A stretch of 64,000 nt of DNA from JAAUUE01 sp943370025 (lineage in GTDB: Bacteria > Cyanobacteriota > Cyanobacteriia > Cyanobacteriales > JAAUUE01), in assembly GCA_943370025.1 (NCBI GenBank), contig CALRPI020000003.1, forward strand, positions 1 through 64,000. The letters run 5' to 3'. Position 1 is the first letter of the stretch, and each line of letters starts with the position of its first letter. The position numbers and the translations under genes are program-made. The notes under the pieces are model-generated. The model did no database searches. It saw only the letters and a list, made by a program, of their open reading frames with translations, and was not told the origin of the DNA. Shown one piece after another: positions 48,773 through 57,996 of this stretch.

Positions 48773-49156
48773 TTACTTCTTGCTAGGGGCTTTCTTCTTC
48801 CCAGCCACTGCAACTCTCCGACCTCGCCGAGTCCTAGCATTGGTACGGGTACGTTGCCCTCTAACTGGCAAACCCATCCGGTGGCGACGCCCCCGATAAG
48901 TCCCAATATCGATTAAGCGCTTGACATTCATTGCCTCTAAGCGCCGCAGGTCTCCTTCTATTTGGTAGTTAGCCTCCACGTTAGCTCTCAGCAAAGCTAC
49001 CTCTGCATCTGTCAGATCTTTTACACGGGTGTCAGGGTTGACTCCCGTTGCCTTGATGACTGCTTTCGCTCTAGTCAGACCAATTCCAAAAATATAAGTT
49101 AGACCAATTTCCACCCGTTTATCACGAGGTAGGTCTACGCCAGCTATCCTAGCCAC
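48773..49156 (-). CDS. rpsM: 30S ribosomal protein S13
   Basis: A 127-aa S13 (RIAGVDLPRDKRVEIGLTYI, then LMDIGTYRGRRHRMGLPVRG-like LIDIGTYRGRRHRMGLPVRG and QRTRTNARTRRGRR). It sits in the head of the small subunit and forms bridges to the large subunit. It follows rpmJ by 56 nt. Confidence 0.97.
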   Translation of the reverse strand: MARIAGVDLPRDKRVEIGLTYIFGIGLTRAKAVIKATGVNPDTRVKDLTDAEVALLRANVEANYQIEGDLRRLEAMNVKRLIDIGTYRGRRHRMGLPVRGQRTRTNARTRRGRRVAVAGKKKAPSKK

Positions 49157-49212
49157 ACTAGTTTCTCCCTATTTTATCTATAGTACAAATTTACTGTTAC
49201 AATACTGGTAAG

Positions 49213-49326
49213 TTATCCTTGACGTTGCTTATGCTTCGGGTTGGGACAGATTACCATGACTCGACCGCGCCTACGAATGACACGACACTTTTCACAAATT
49301 TTCTTGACGGATGCGCGTACTTTCAT
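49213..49326 (-). CDS. rpmJ: 50S ribosomal protein L36
   Basis: A 37-aa protein MKVRASVKKICEKCRVIRRR ending ICPNPKHKQRQG. It has the zinc-binding set CxxC...CxxxxH (Cys11, Cys14, Cys27, His32). Too short for many gene finders but unambiguous. It sits between infA and rpsM, its standard place. Confidence 0.97.
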   Translation of the reverse strand: MKVRASVKKICEKCRVIRRRGRVMVICPNPKHKQRQG

Positions 49327-49412
49327 AATCTTTACTAATAACTGCAAGCTCTTGATTATAGCATTTAATAGGGTATCTTTTCTAGGAGAACTAAAAACTA
49401 TTCCGCTTTTAG

Positions 49413-49640
49413 TTACTTTTTGTTGCGAAGGCGGTAAGTAATCCGACCTTTTGTCAAATCGTAGGGAGTGAGTTCTACTTTCACTCGATCGCCGGGGAGA
49501 ATCTTAATATAATTCCGCCGAATTTTCCCGGAAATATGTGCCAAGACATTAAATCCATTGTCTAAATCAACGCGAAACATGGCGTTGGGCAAGGATTCCA
49601 TGACTGTACCTTCCATCTCAATTAGATCTTGTTTAGCCAA
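49413..49640 (-). CDS. infA: Translation initiation factor IF-1
   Basis: A 75-aa OB-fold protein (AKQDLIEMEGTVMESLPNAM, VLAHISGKIRRNYIKILPGD, ELTPYDLTKGRITYRLRNKK). It occupies the A site during initiation. It lies between adk and rpmJ; no map gene separates adk and infA here. Confidence 0.97.
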   Translation of the reverse strand: MAKQDLIEMEGTVMESLPNAMFRVDLDNGFNVLAHISGKIRRNYIKILPGDRVKVELTPYDLTKGRITYRLRNKK

Positions 49641-49711
49641 TTTCCTGTGACCTCAAGTTTGCCAAATTTTCAATCTTCAATTGTAACATATTTTATTGAT
49701 CTTTAATATTT

Positions 49712-50278
49712 TTAGCTAGTGATGTTTTTTAACTCGGCGGTAATCAGGTCTAGGGCGCGATCTCCATCAACAGCGATCAAATGCTGCTGATAGAAGTCAA
49801 TCAAAGGGGCGGTTTCCTGTTGATACACCACCAACCGATTCCGAATCACCTCCTCAGTATCGTCACTCCGACCCTCCAAGGCTGATCGCTTAGATAGTCG
49901 CCCCACCAAAATTTCATCAGCTACTGTCAAATTAATAATCAAGTCGCATTTTTGATTAATTTCTGGCAGTAAGTTTTCTAGAAACTCCGCTTGAGGTAAA
50001 GTTCGGGGGAAGCCATCTAGGATCCAACCTTGGGTTTTAGCATCCTCTTGCTGGAGACGTTCTTGGACAAGTTCTTGGAGAACAACGTCTGGAACTAAGT
50101 CACCCCGATCCATATAGGCTTTGGCTTTTAAACCGACAGGAGTTCCATCTTGCTTGGCTTTTCTGAGAATTTCGCCCGTAGAAATATGGGGAACTGCTAG
50201 GTAATCTGCCAATATTTTGGCTTGGGTTCCCTTTCCGGCTCCCGGGGGACCCAGAAAAATCAACCTTTTTTTGTTCAT
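49712..50278 (-). CDS. adk: Adenylate kinase
   Basis: Converts ATP plus AMP to two ADP. The 188-aa enzyme has P-loop LIFLGPPGAGKGTQA, the AMP-binding HISTGEILR and GWILDGFPRTLPQAEFL. It is the short form without the zinc-finger LID (LSKRSALEGRSDDTEEVIRN runs straight through), as in many cyanobacteria. It is in the usual secY-adk position, 84 nt after secY. Confidence 0.96.
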   Translation of the reverse strand: MNKKRLIFLGPPGAGKGTQAKILADYLAVPHISTGEILRKAKQDGTPVGLKAKAYMDRGDLVPDVVLQELVQERLQQEDAKTQGWILDGFPRTLPQAEFLENLLPEINQKCDLIINLTVADEILVGRLSKRSALEGRSDDTEEVIRNRLVVYQQETAPLIDFYQQHLIAVDGDRALDLITAELKNITS

Positions 50279-50362
50279 AAATTCATAAATAAAGTTATTT
50301 ATAGTAGGGTATTTATCCCTTAAAAGCAGGGAGTTGTAATTTCTTACTTCTCCCCACTTTAT

Positions 50363-51685
50363 CTATTGCTTGACCATCCCTTCATAACGTTGGGAGATGA
50401 CATAGGTTTGGATCTGTTTGGCTGTGTCGATCGCCACCCCTACCAAAATCAGCAGGGAAGTTGCCCCCAAGCCCTGGAAGGTGGTCACATTGGTGGCACT
50501 TTCCACTGCCGTAGGAATGACTGCCACAAACCCTAGAAACAATGCCCCCAAGAGAGTCAATCGATTCAAGACTCGTTCTAGATACTCGCTAGTAGTCTTT
50601 CCTGGTCGGATTCCGGGAATAGTTGCCCCCATCTTTTTCAGATTTTGGGACATATCCACGGGGTTAACCACCAAGGAGGCGTAGAAGTAGCTAAAGAAGA
50701 GAATGAATATCAGGTATACAACCACGTAGGGAATCGAGTTGGGGCGCATGGCGTTGGCAATTTGTCCCAAAATTTGACTAAACCCAGACTGTTCGGTACC
50801 AGTACCAGCAAATTGGGCAAGGGAGGCTGGCAAGATCAAAACCGAGGAAGCAAAAATAATCGGCATTACACCCCCTTGGTTGAGCCGGAGGGGAAGATAG
50901 CTCTTTTGCTCTCGATACAGACGTTTACCTACCTGACGTTTAGCAGAAATAATCGGGATCCGCCTTGTACCTTCTTGGACAAAGACGATCGCCACAATCA
51001 TAATCAGAAATACTAACAACAGAATTGCCACCCGACCAACTATCTGCCCATCGCCACTCTGTGCCAGTTCCAAGGTCTGCCCTAGCGACCGAGGCAGTAC
51101 CGAGACAATACTCACAAAAATAAATAGAGATGCTCCGTTGCCAATCCCCCGCTCCGTAATCAGTTCCGACATCCACATCACAAACATTGAGCCAGCAATC
51201 AACGCCAGCATGGTTTGGACAATAAAAATCGGTCCCGGCTGCACCGCATAACGCTGCACCCATAGAGCAATCCCGGCACTTTGGAGAATAGCCCAACCTA
51301 AGGCCACATAGCGGCTAATTTGGGAGATTTTCCGCCGCCCAGCTTCACCTTCATTTTTTTGCAGGTTTTCTAGGGCCGGAACAGCAGCGGTCAGAAGTTG
51401 GATAATGATGGAAGCATTAATGTAGGGTAGGATGCCCAAGGCAAATAAACCCAAGGCGGAAATACCCCCCCCAGAAAAAGTATCTAAAAAGCCAATGATG
51501 GGGCTGTTTTTAATATCTCTGGCAAAGGAAATGCGATCGATCCCCGGAATCGGAATTGCCACTCCTAGCCGTAGCAGAATCAATAAACCAATACTATAAA
51601 ATAACCGCCCTCGCAGACCCGCAGCCTGAGCCATCTGCATAAAAGTCTCTTGAGCGGTGGGGGTTTTATCTCTACTATCTACCAT
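50363..51685 (-). CDS. secY: Preprotein translocase subunit SecY
   Basis: A 440-aa, ten-span channel of the Sec translocon for plasma and thylakoid membranes. It shows RLGVAIPIPGID near the N-terminus, FSGGGISALGLFALGILPYI (plug region), ISELITERGIGNGASLFIFV-like SELITERGIGNGASLFIF, and GIRPGKTTSEYLERVLNRLT. It follows rplO by 36 nt, the conserved spc-operon position. Confidence 0.97.
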   Translation of the reverse strand: MVDSRDKTPTAQETFMQMAQAAGLRGRLFYSIGLLILLRLGVAIPIPGIDRISFARDIKNSPIIGFLDTFSGGGISALGLFALGILPYINASIIIQLLTAAVPALENLQKNEGEAGRRKISQISRYVALGWAILQSAGIALWVQRYAVQPGPIFIVQTMLALIAGSMFVMWMSELITERGIGNGASLFIFVSIVSVLPRSLGQTLELAQSGDGQIVGRVAILLLVFLIMIVAIVFVQEGTRRIPIISAKRQVGKRLYREQKSYLPLRLNQGGVMPIIFASSVLILPASLAQFAGTGTEQSGFSQILGQIANAMRPNSIPYVVVYLIFILFFSYFYASLVVNPVDMSQNLKKMGATIPGIRPGKTTSEYLERVLNRLTLLGALFLGFVAVIPTAVESATNVTTFQGLGATSLLILVGVAIDTAKQIQTYVISQRYEGMVKQ

Positions 51686-51721
51686 AAACTGCTACCTCGT
51701 TTTCATAGAGCATAACTAGGA

Positions 51722-52201
51722 CTAAGTACTTTGGGGAGTCTTACTTACCGCATAGGCAGGAATTACTTCCCAAGTACCACCAGCCGCCTCAATTTTCTCC
51801 TTAGCACTGGCAGTAAATCCAGCGGCTTTCACAGTTAGCTTTACTGACAATTCGCCAGTTCCTAGAATTTTCAAAGGGCCACCGTTGGCAGTGACAATTT
51901 TGTGAGCCATTAAAGATTCTAAAGTAACTACCGTGCCGGCAGGAAGAGCGGCAAGTTTTTCTACATTGATCGTAGTGTAATCAATACGGTTAATTAAAGG
52001 AAAATGTTTTAATTTTGGCAGTCTTTTATAGAGGGGTAATTGTCCCCCTTCAAAACCGGGTCTGGTACCACTGCCAGAGCGGGATTTTTGCCCCCGCATC
52101 CCGAAGCCACAGCTTGCGCCTTGACCGGCAGCAATACCTCGACCCACCCGGCGACGACGCTTGGTTGATCCCGGTTGTGGTCCAATATCATCTAGTCTCA
52201 T
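51722..52201 (-). CDS. rplO: 50S ribosomal protein L15
   Basis: A 159-aa L15 with the Gly/Arg-rich start RRRVGRGIAAGQGASCGFGM, GQKSRSGSGTRPGFEGGQLP and KAAGFTASAKEKIEAAGGTW. It is followed by secY. No rpmD lies between rpsE and rplO, as expected in cyanobacteria. Confidence 0.96.
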   Translation of the reverse strand: MRLDDIGPQPGSTKRRRRVGRGIAAGQGASCGFGMRGQKSRSGSGTRPGFEGGQLPLYKRLPKLKHFPLINRIDYTTINVEKLAALPAGTVVTLESLMAHKIVTANGGPLKILGTGELSVKLTVKAAGFTASAKEKIEAAGGTWEVIPAYAVSKTPQST

Positions 52202-52263
52202 AGTTTTTCTATGCCTGAGTAATTATGTAGGTTTATTTAGATCACTATTTTGCTGGAGCAATG

Positions 52264-52809
52264 CTAGGCAAATAGGCTATCTAGGGAGATGCCTCGCTCT
52301 TCTGCCACCTGACCAAAGGTCCGCAGGGAAGATAGAGCTTCGATCGCCGCGCGAGCATTATTGAGAGGGTTTTTAGAACCCAATTGCTTAGCCAGAATAT
52401 TCTTAACCCCAGCCAGTTCCAAAACAATTCGCACGGATCCCCCAGCGATTACCCCAGTACCGGGGGCTGCGGGACGAATCATCACCTTTGCGCCTACCGC
52501 TGAGCCATTAGTAGGGTGAGGAATCGAGCTAGATTTAGTCAATGGAACTTCAATTAGGTGTTTTTTGCCATCAGCCACACCTTTTTTCACAGCCCCCATC
52601 ACATCGGCAGCTTTACCTACGCCGACACCAACCTGACCTTTTTCGTTGCCAATGACCACGATCGCTCGGAAGCTGAGTTTTTTACCACCCTTGACCACCT
52701 TGCTCACCCGGCGAACTTGAATCACCTTCTCTTGCCAAGTGCTTTCTTTCTCTGGACGGCGATTACTTTTACTCCGTCCTTTCTTAGCTGTAGCTTTTTC
52801 TTCTACCAT
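52264..52809 (-). CDS. rpsE: 30S ribosomal protein S5
   Basis: A 181-aa S5 with a cyanobacterial Lys/Arg-rich N-terminal extension (TAKKGRSKSNRRPEKESTWQ), then VSKVVKGGKKLSFRAIVVIG, GKAADVMGAVKKGVADGKKH and APGTGVIAGGSVRIVLELAG. It contributes to decoding accuracy. It follows rplR by 84 nt. Confidence 0.97.
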   Translation of the reverse strand: MVEEKATAKKGRSKSNRRPEKESTWQEKVIQVRRVSKVVKGGKKLSFRAIVVIGNEKGQVGVGVGKAADVMGAVKKGVADGKKHLIEVPLTKSSSIPHPTNGSAVGAKVMIRPAAPGTGVIAGGSVRIVLELAGVKNILAKQLGSKNPLNNARAAIEALSSLRTFGQVAEERGISLDSLFA

Positions 52810-52893
52810 GAACTAATCCCTATGAAGTCAATATTTATTAGCTTACTAATCTGCCGTGGAAGATATTTGCAGTATTCATGCTGGAGTCTGGAG

Positions 52894-53256
52894 TTAAAAA
52901 TCAAGACCAGCTTCGCGGGCTGCTTCAGCAAGGGCTTTAACTCGACCGTGGTAAAGATTTCCACCCCGATCAAATACAACTTTTTTAATACCCTTGGCGA
53001 TCGCTCGTTCTGCCACTAGTTTGCCTACGGCGGTCGAAGCAGTGCAATTTGCCCCAGAATCCATTTCACTCTTTAGTGCTGGCTCCAAGGTAGAAGCGGC
53101 AACGATCGTATGTTGAGCATTATCATCAATTACCTGAACATAGATATGTTGATTGGATCTGAAGACCGCCATCCGGGGACGGTCGATCGTCCCACTGACT
53201 TTCTTCCTGACTCGGCGATGCCGCCGCTGCAAGGATTCTTTTTTTGTAGGTTTCAT
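52894..53256 (-). CDS. rplR: 50S ribosomal protein L18
   Basis: A 120-aa 5S-rRNA-binding protein (RRHRRVRKKVSGTIDRPRMA, FRSNQHIYVQVIDDNAQHTI, VVFDRGGNLYHGRVKALAEA). It follows rplF by 14 nt. Confidence 0.97.
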   Translation of the reverse strand: MKPTKKESLQRRHRRVRKKVSGTIDRPRMAVFRSNQHIYVQVIDDNAQHTIVAASTLEPALKSEMDSGANCTASTAVGKLVAERAIAKGIKKVVFDRGGNLYHGRVKALAEAAREAGLDF

Positions 53257-53270
53257 AATATTTTGCCTAT

Positions 53271-53810
53271 TTATTTCTTGCCAGTCTTCCCAGCTTTTCT
53301 TCTGACCATTTCACCAAGATAACGAATTCCTTTGCCCTTATAGACTTCGGGAGGACGCACAGCCCGGATCCGCGCAGCAGTGTTACCGACAATTTCCTTA
53401 TTGATCCCACTAACTGTCAAGTTGGTGTTATTTTCTACCGCTACAGTAATCCCTTCAGGGGGATCAATCTCTACCGGTTTACTATAGCCCACATTGAGAA
53501 TCAGCTTTCTACCCTGGACTTGAGCCCGATAACCCACCCCAAGAATTTGAAGTTTTCGCTCAAATCCTTTCGAGACTCCTTCTACCATATTGGCAATGAG
53601 AGTCCGAGATAAACCGTGGCGTTGTCTTGCTGCCTTAGATTCATCCCGACGGACTACCTTGATCGTACTACCTTCCTGTTCCAGAGCCACCTCTGCCGGC
53701 AGAGTCCGCTCTAGGTTTCCTTTAGTTCCCTTGACTGCCACATGCTGTCCAGTAATAGTGACGGTGACACCATTGGGAACCTCTATTAGACGTTTACCAA
53801 TCCGAGACAT
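53271..53810 (-). CDS. rplF: 50S ribosomal protein L6
   Basis: A 179-aa L6 with two homologous alpha/beta domains (MSRIGKRLIEVPNGVTVTIT, LGVGYRAQVQGRKLILNVGY, RAVRPPEVYKGKGIRYLGEM). It lies near the factor-binding site. It follows rpsH by 39 nt. Confidence 0.97.
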   Translation of the reverse strand: MSRIGKRLIEVPNGVTVTITGQHVAVKGTKGNLERTLPAEVALEQEGSTIKVVRRDESKAARQRHGLSRTLIANMVEGVSKGFERKLQILGVGYRAQVQGRKLILNVGYSKPVEIDPPEGITVAVENNTNLTVSGINKEIVGNTAARIRAVRPPEVYKGKGIRYLGEMVRRKAGKTGKK

Positions 53811-53849
53811 AACTCTCCTTGTTTGTATTGGTTTGTATTTGTACAGAAA

Positions 53850-54251
53850 TTACCAGACATAACATAAAACTTCACCGCCCACACCCTGTTGACGAGCTTG
53901 GCGATCAGTCATGATTCCCTGAGACGTAGAGATAATGGCAATGCCAATGCCTCCCAATACCTTAGGTAGTTCTTTCTTGTTGGAATAAACCCTTAATCCG
54001 GGTCTACTAACTCGCTTGAGGGCAGTAATAGTTGGTTGTTTAGCTTTTCCCTTATATTTAAGGGCAATCACTAAATTTTTGCCTATGCCTTCACCTACCT
54101 CTTCGTAGTCAGCAATAAATCCTTCCAGCTTTAACACCTCAGCAATACTGCGGGTCATTTTTGTGGATGGAACGTCTGTTGTTTGATGCCGCACCATTCC
54201 GGCGTTACGAATGCGTGTCAGCATATCTGAAATTGTATCGGTTGCCGCCAT
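53850..54251 (-). CDS. rpsH: 30S ribosomal protein S8
   Basis: A 133-aa S8 (DTISDMLTRIRNAGMVRHQT, SRPGLRVYSNKKELPKVLGG, GIAIISTSQGIMTDRQARQQ). It binds the central domain of 16S rRNA. It follows rplE by 18 nt; rpsN, found here in many bacteria, is absent, as usual in cyanobacteria. Confidence 0.97.
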   Translation of the reverse strand: MAATDTISDMLTRIRNAGMVRHQTTDVPSTKMTRSIAEVLKLEGFIADYEEVGEGIGKNLVIALKYKGKAKQPTITALKRVSRPGLRVYSNKKELPKVLGGIGIAIISTSQGIMTDRQARQQGVGGEVLCYVW

Positions 54252-54269
54252 TTTTCCCCCTTTAACTTA

Positions 54270-54812
54270 CTAACTTTCCCGAAAAGGCATTCCCATTTCC
54301 TTCAGCAGCGCCCGACCTTCAGCATCGGTTGCGGCGGAGGTGACGATGCAAATATCCATACCCCGGATCTGGTCAATACTGTCGTACTCAATCTCTGGAA
54401 AGATGAGCTGTTCCTTAATACCTAGGCTGTAATTACCGTGACCGTCAAAACTCTTGGGACTAATGCCCCGGAAGTCACGAATTCTTGGCAGAGAAAGGTT
54501 AATCAGCCGATCCAAAAAGTTGTACATTTTATCGGCGCGGAGGGTGACCATAATACCAACGGGCATTCCTTCACGGATCTTAAATCCAGCGATCGCTTTC
54601 TTTGCCCTAGTGATCACGGGCTTCTGTCCGACGATCGTGGCAATCTCAGACAAAGAAGATTCCAGAGCTTTTGCATTCTGAGAAGCATCTCCCAAACCCC
54701 GATTCACAGTAATTTTAATTACCTTAGGAACTTGGTGAACATTCTTATAGCCAAACTGCTCCGTTAGCTTAGGGACTATGTTCTCTTGATAGAGAGTTTT
54801 TAATCTACTCAT
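54270..54812 (-). CDS. rplE: 50S ribosomal protein L5
   Basis: A 180-aa L5 that carries 5S rRNA (VPKVIKITVNRGLGDASQNA, KPVITRAKKAIAGFKIREGM, GNYSLGIKEQLIFPEIEYDS). It follows rplX by 48 nt. Confidence 0.97.
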   Translation of the reverse strand: MSRLKTLYQENIVPKLTEQFGYKNVHQVPKVIKITVNRGLGDASQNAKALESSLSEIATIVGQKPVITRAKKAIAGFKIREGMPVGIMVTLRADKMYNFLDRLINLSLPRIRDFRGISPKSFDGHGNYSLGIKEQLIFPEIEYDSIDQIRGMDICIVTSAATDAEGRALLKEMGMPFRES

Positions 54813-54860
54813 TGGTTTAGAAATAATTGTTAATTATGTGGTCAATTATTGGCTAGCGGA

Positions 54861-55220
54861 CTAATCAATAATCTCCCCAGTTTTCTTGAGTTTACGCACC
54901 TTCCGACCATCTTCAGTAAAGGTATAACAAACCCGGCTAGCGATTTTTTCTTTGTTAGAGTAGAGCATGACATTAGAACTATGGATCGGATACTCCAGAG
55001 TCGCAATTTGTCCCTTTTCTCCTTCCTGTTGAGGCTTGACGTGCTTAGTTTTTATATTCACGCCCTTGACCACCACTTGGCTGAGTTTGGGCAGGACATT
55101 GATAATCTCCCCGACCTTGCCTTTGTCACGTCCAGAGATAATCTGTACGGTGTCGCCTTTTTTGACGTGCATTCTAAAGCGCACAGGCTGTTTATTTTTA
55201 CGTGTAGTTTTAGTTGCCAT
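54861..55220 (-). CDS. rplX: 50S ribosomal protein L24
   Basis: A 119-aa L24 with the KOW motif in HVKKGDTVQIISGRDKGKVG and the VKGVNIKTKHVKP segment. It is an early assembly factor of the large subunit. It abuts rplN with no gap between stop and start. Confidence 0.96.
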   Translation of the reverse strand: MATKTTRKNKQPVRFRMHVKKGDTVQIISGRDKGKVGEIINVLPKLSQVVVKGVNIKTKHVKPQQEGEKGQIATLEYPIHSSNVMLYSNKEKIASRVCYTFTEDGRKVRKLKKTGEIID

Positions 55221-55586
55221 TTATAATACCTCCGGTGCTAAGGAGACGATTTTGGTAAAGTTCTTATCCCGGAGTTCCCTAGCCACAGGGCCAAAAACAC
55301 GGGTGCCACGGGGATTGCCATCAGCGTTGATAATTACAGCCGCATTGTCATCAAAGCGAATGCTATCTCCTGTATCCCGCCGTAGGGCTTTGCGAGTGCG
55401 GACAATTACAGCCCGGACGACATCGGATTTTTTCACTGCTTGGTTGGGGATCGCATCCTTCACCACGGCAATAATGACATCCCCTACCCCGCCGTAGGTG
55501 CGACCGCCCCCCAGGACGCGAATGCACAGGAGTTTGCGCGCGCCACTGTTGTCAGCTACATTTAGGTAAGTTTCCTGTTGAATCAT
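55221..55586 (-). CDS. rplN: 50S ribosomal protein L14
   Basis: A 121-aa L14 (MIQQETYLNVADNSGARKLL, GGRTYGGVGDVIIAVVKDAI, DDNAAVIINADGNPRGTRVF). It is directly adjacent to rplX. Confidence 0.97.
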   Translation of the reverse strand: MIQQETYLNVADNSGARKLLCIRVLGGGRTYGGVGDVIIAVVKDAIPNQAVKKSDVVRAVIVRTRKALRRDTGDSIRFDDNAAVIINADGNPRGTRVFGPVARELRDKNFTKIVSLAPEVL

Positions 55587-55675
55587 GGTTTTCGGTAGTT
55601 TGAGGTAATTAAATTAATGGGCATTGGGACTAAAGATAGCCACTTTGGAGGATATCTGGCTCCATCTCCCAGTAA

Positions 55676-55924
55676 CTACTTATTTTTGGTGACGAGAATT
55701 TCCACTACTTGCCAGCGTTTGGTTTTGCTGAGGGGGCGGGTTTCTTGAATCCGGACTTGATCGCCTGCCTGACACTTGTTGTCTTCGTCATGGGCTTTAT
55801 ACCGCTTAGTCTTGACAACAATCTTGCCGTACTTAGGGTGAGGAGAGCGGTTTTCCACAGCCACCACTATAGTTTTTTGCATTTTATCGCTGACGACTAA
55901 CCCAACTTTTTCTTTAACTGTCAT
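55676..55924 (-). CDS. rpsQ: 30S ribosomal protein S17
   Basis: An 82-aa OB-fold protein (VKEKVGLVVSDKMQKTIVVA, HPKYGKIVVKTKRYKAHDED, RIQETRPLSKTKRWQVVEIL). It follows rpmC by 59 nt. Confidence 0.97.
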   Translation of the reverse strand: MTVKEKVGLVVSDKMQKTIVVAVENRSPHPKYGKIVVKTKRYKAHDEDNKCQAGDQVRIQETRPLSKTKRWQVVEILVTKNK

Positions 55925-55983
55925 AGTCTCTAATTAGATATTTGATTTAGCTATTTGAGAATAGGGGTAATTAAGTTAACTAA

Positions 55984-56223
55984 CTATTCTGTTACTGCTT
56001 TTGCAGCGGTTTCGGCTACTGACTTGGCTTTTTTCTGCTCCGCTTCGACGGTGAACATCTGAGCGATTTTATGGCGCAGATGCTTAAATTCGTGGGGCTT
56101 GACCTCAGATTGGGTGGCTTTTTTGAACCGTAGTTCAAATAGTTGCCTCTTGGCAGCGAGAATTTCGGCTGCAAGTTCCTCAGCACTTAGTTTCCGGGCA
56201 TCATTGATTTTTGCTAGTGGCAT
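55984..56223 (-). CDS. rpmC: 50S ribosomal protein L29
   Basis: A 79-aa two-helix protein from the ATG at 56223 (MPLAKINDARKLSAEELAAE), with RQLFELRFKKATQSEVKPHE. The chosen start lies 4 nt after the rplP stop. The C-terminus is extended by a Lys/Ala-rich tail. It is near the peptide exit and may be a docking site for factors. Confidence 0.95.
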   Translation of the reverse strand: MPLAKINDARKLSAEELAAEILAAKRQLFELRFKKATQSEVKPHEFKHLRHKIAQMFTVEAEQKKAKSVAETAAKAVTE

Positions 56224-56227
56224 CTGT

Positions 56228-56671
56228 CTACTCCTGTTCTGCAACTGCTGGCTCTATTACTGCTGGAGGGCGGGTAATAAATTTAGTTTTGATTGGTAGC
56301 TTGTTAGCGGCGAGGCGCATGGCTTCTCTGGCAACTTCTTCAGTTACTCCACCGATTTCGTAGAGGATCCGGCCGGGCTTGACCACTGCTACCCAAAACT
56401 CTGGATTACCTTTACCAGAACCCATCCGGGTTTCCGCAGGACGCATGGTAACAGGCTTGTCGGGGAAGATGCGAATCCAAATTTTGCCACCCCGGCGAAT
56501 GTAACGGGTCATGGCTCGCCGACCGGCTTCGATCTGACGAGCAGTGATCCAGGAGGGTTCGATCGCTTGCAGAGCAAAATCCCCAAAGTTGATATCACTA
56601 CCCCGGTGGGCAAGACCCGCCATCCTGCCCCGTTGCTGTTTGCGGAATTTTGTACGCTTAGGACTGAGCAT
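56228..56671 (-). CDS. rplP: 50S ribosomal protein L16
   Basis: A 147-aa L16 (MLSPKRTKFRKQQRGRMAGL, EPSWITARQIEAGRRAMTRY, PDKPVTMRPAETRMGSGKGN). It organises the A-site region of the large subunit. It follows rpsC by 74 nt. Confidence 0.97.
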   Translation of the reverse strand: MLSPKRTKFRKQQRGRMAGLAHRGSDINFGDFALQAIEPSWITARQIEAGRRAMTRYIRRGGKIWIRIFPDKPVTMRPAETRMGSGKGNPEFWVAVVKPGRILYEIGGVTEEVAREAMRLAANKLPIKTKFITRPPAVIEPAVAEQE

Positions 56672-56745
56672 AATTAATCATTAAATAGAGGTTATTAATT
56701 ATTAGATACATTTAGCTAGAGGAAGATAACTGCCCTCAGATCAAT

Positions 56746-57462
56746 CTAGAGGTCTTCAAACTTTTGTCGCCGTTGCTTTTGACGTTGTTTTGGCGGCGCA
56801 CTATTGGTGGTAGCAGCTTCTTCTTGACCGGGAATAATTTCTCCTTTGAAGATCCAAATTTTCACTCCCAAGATGCCATAGACGGTTTTGGCTGTACGGT
56901 AGGCATAATCAATATCTGCCCGGAGGGTATGGAGGGGGACTCGGCCTTCTCTTGTCCATTCCGATCGAGCAATTTCTGCGCCATTGAGCCGACCGCCGAC
57001 TTGGATTTTAATGCCTTGGACTTCGGCTTTCTGTGCTCTGAGAATTGCTTGGCGGACAATCTTCCGGAAGGAAACCCGGCGCTCTAGCTGTTGGGCAATA
57101 GATTCTGCGACTAAACCAGCATCGGCATCTACCCGCTGCACTTCGATCACATTAATCCGAATTTGCCGATTGCCACCTAGTTCTGCTTGTAAACCGGAGC
57201 GGAGGGTATCAATCCCTGTGCCACCGCGACCAACAACTACTCCCGGACGAGCGGTATGAACTTCTAGGTCAATTTGATCAGCCTTCCGTTCGATCCGGAC
57301 TTGAGATATGCCTGCACTGGCAAGATTTTTGTCTATGTACTGGCGAATTTTGTAGTCTTCTTGGAGAAGTTTGGGGTAGCGTTTGTTGTCGGCATACCAG
57401 CGAGAGCGGTGCTCTTGGGTAATTCCCAACCGGAAACCAATTGGATTTATCTTCTGTCCCAT
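56746..57462 (-). CDS. rpsC: 30S ribosomal protein S3
   Basis: A 238-aa S3 (MGQKINPIGFRLGITQEHRS, VHTARPGVVVGRGGTGIDTL of the KH domain, GRLNGAEIARSEWTREGRVP). The C-terminal tail is basic and Gln-rich (PKQRQKQRRQKFEDL). It lies at the mRNA entry. It follows rplV by 73 nt. Confidence 0.97.
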   Translation of the reverse strand: MGQKINPIGFRLGITQEHRSRWYADNKRYPKLLQEDYKIRQYIDKNLASAGISQVRIERKADQIDLEVHTARPGVVVGRGGTGIDTLRSGLQAELGGNRQIRINVIEVQRVDADAGLVAESIAQQLERRVSFRKIVRQAILRAQKAEVQGIKIQVGGRLNGAEIARSEWTREGRVPLHTLRADIDYAYRTAKTVYGILGVKIWIFKGEIIPGQEEAATTNSAPPKQRQKQRRQKFEDL

Positions 57463-57535
57463 AGGGTTTTTCCTTTGATCTTTTTGATTAATCTGCCATT
57501 ACTGAGGGCATTTAGTAGGTTGTGTGCCGGGTTGC

Positions 57536-57892
57536 TTAGTCTGCTTGGGGAGCTACAGCAATGGTGATGTGGCAGGTGGGCTTACGAATTTGGAAGGCTC
57601 GACCTTGGGCTCTGGGTCTAAAGCGTTTCAGGCTCGGTCCGCCATCTGCGAAGGCAGTGCTAACTACCAAAGTGCTCCGATCGTACCCATTGTTATGCTC
57701 CGCATTCGCCGCTGCTGAACGGAGAAGTTTCAGGATCGGTTCGCAGGCGCGGTAGGGCATAAGCTCTAAAATAATTAGGGATTCTCGGTAGCTCCTGCCT
57801 CGAATTTGGTCAAGGACTCGTCTCACCTTGTAGGGAGACATGCGGATAAAGCGGGCGATCGCTTTTACTTCTTCTTGAGTGTTTACAGCCAT
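57536..57892 (-). CDS. rplV: 50S ribosomal protein L22
   Basis: A 118-aa L22 (EVKAIARFIRMSPYKVRRVL, YRACEPILKLLRSAAANAEH, FRPRAQGRAFQIRKPTCHIT). Its beta hairpin lines the exit tunnel. It follows rpsS by 104 nt. Confidence 0.97.
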   Translation of the reverse strand: MAVNTQEEVKAIARFIRMSPYKVRRVLDQIRGRSYRESLIILELMPYRACEPILKLLRSAAANAEHNNGYDRSTLVVSTAFADGGPSLKRFRPRAQGRAFQIRKPTCHITIAVAPQAD

Positions 57893-57996
57893 AGGATTGT
57901 GTTAAGGGTTAGCTTAGTTATGGGCTATTTTCTAGCAATTATTTTCTAGCAATTAATTTGGGAAATTAAGATTTAGGAAATTAAGTAGGTTAATGA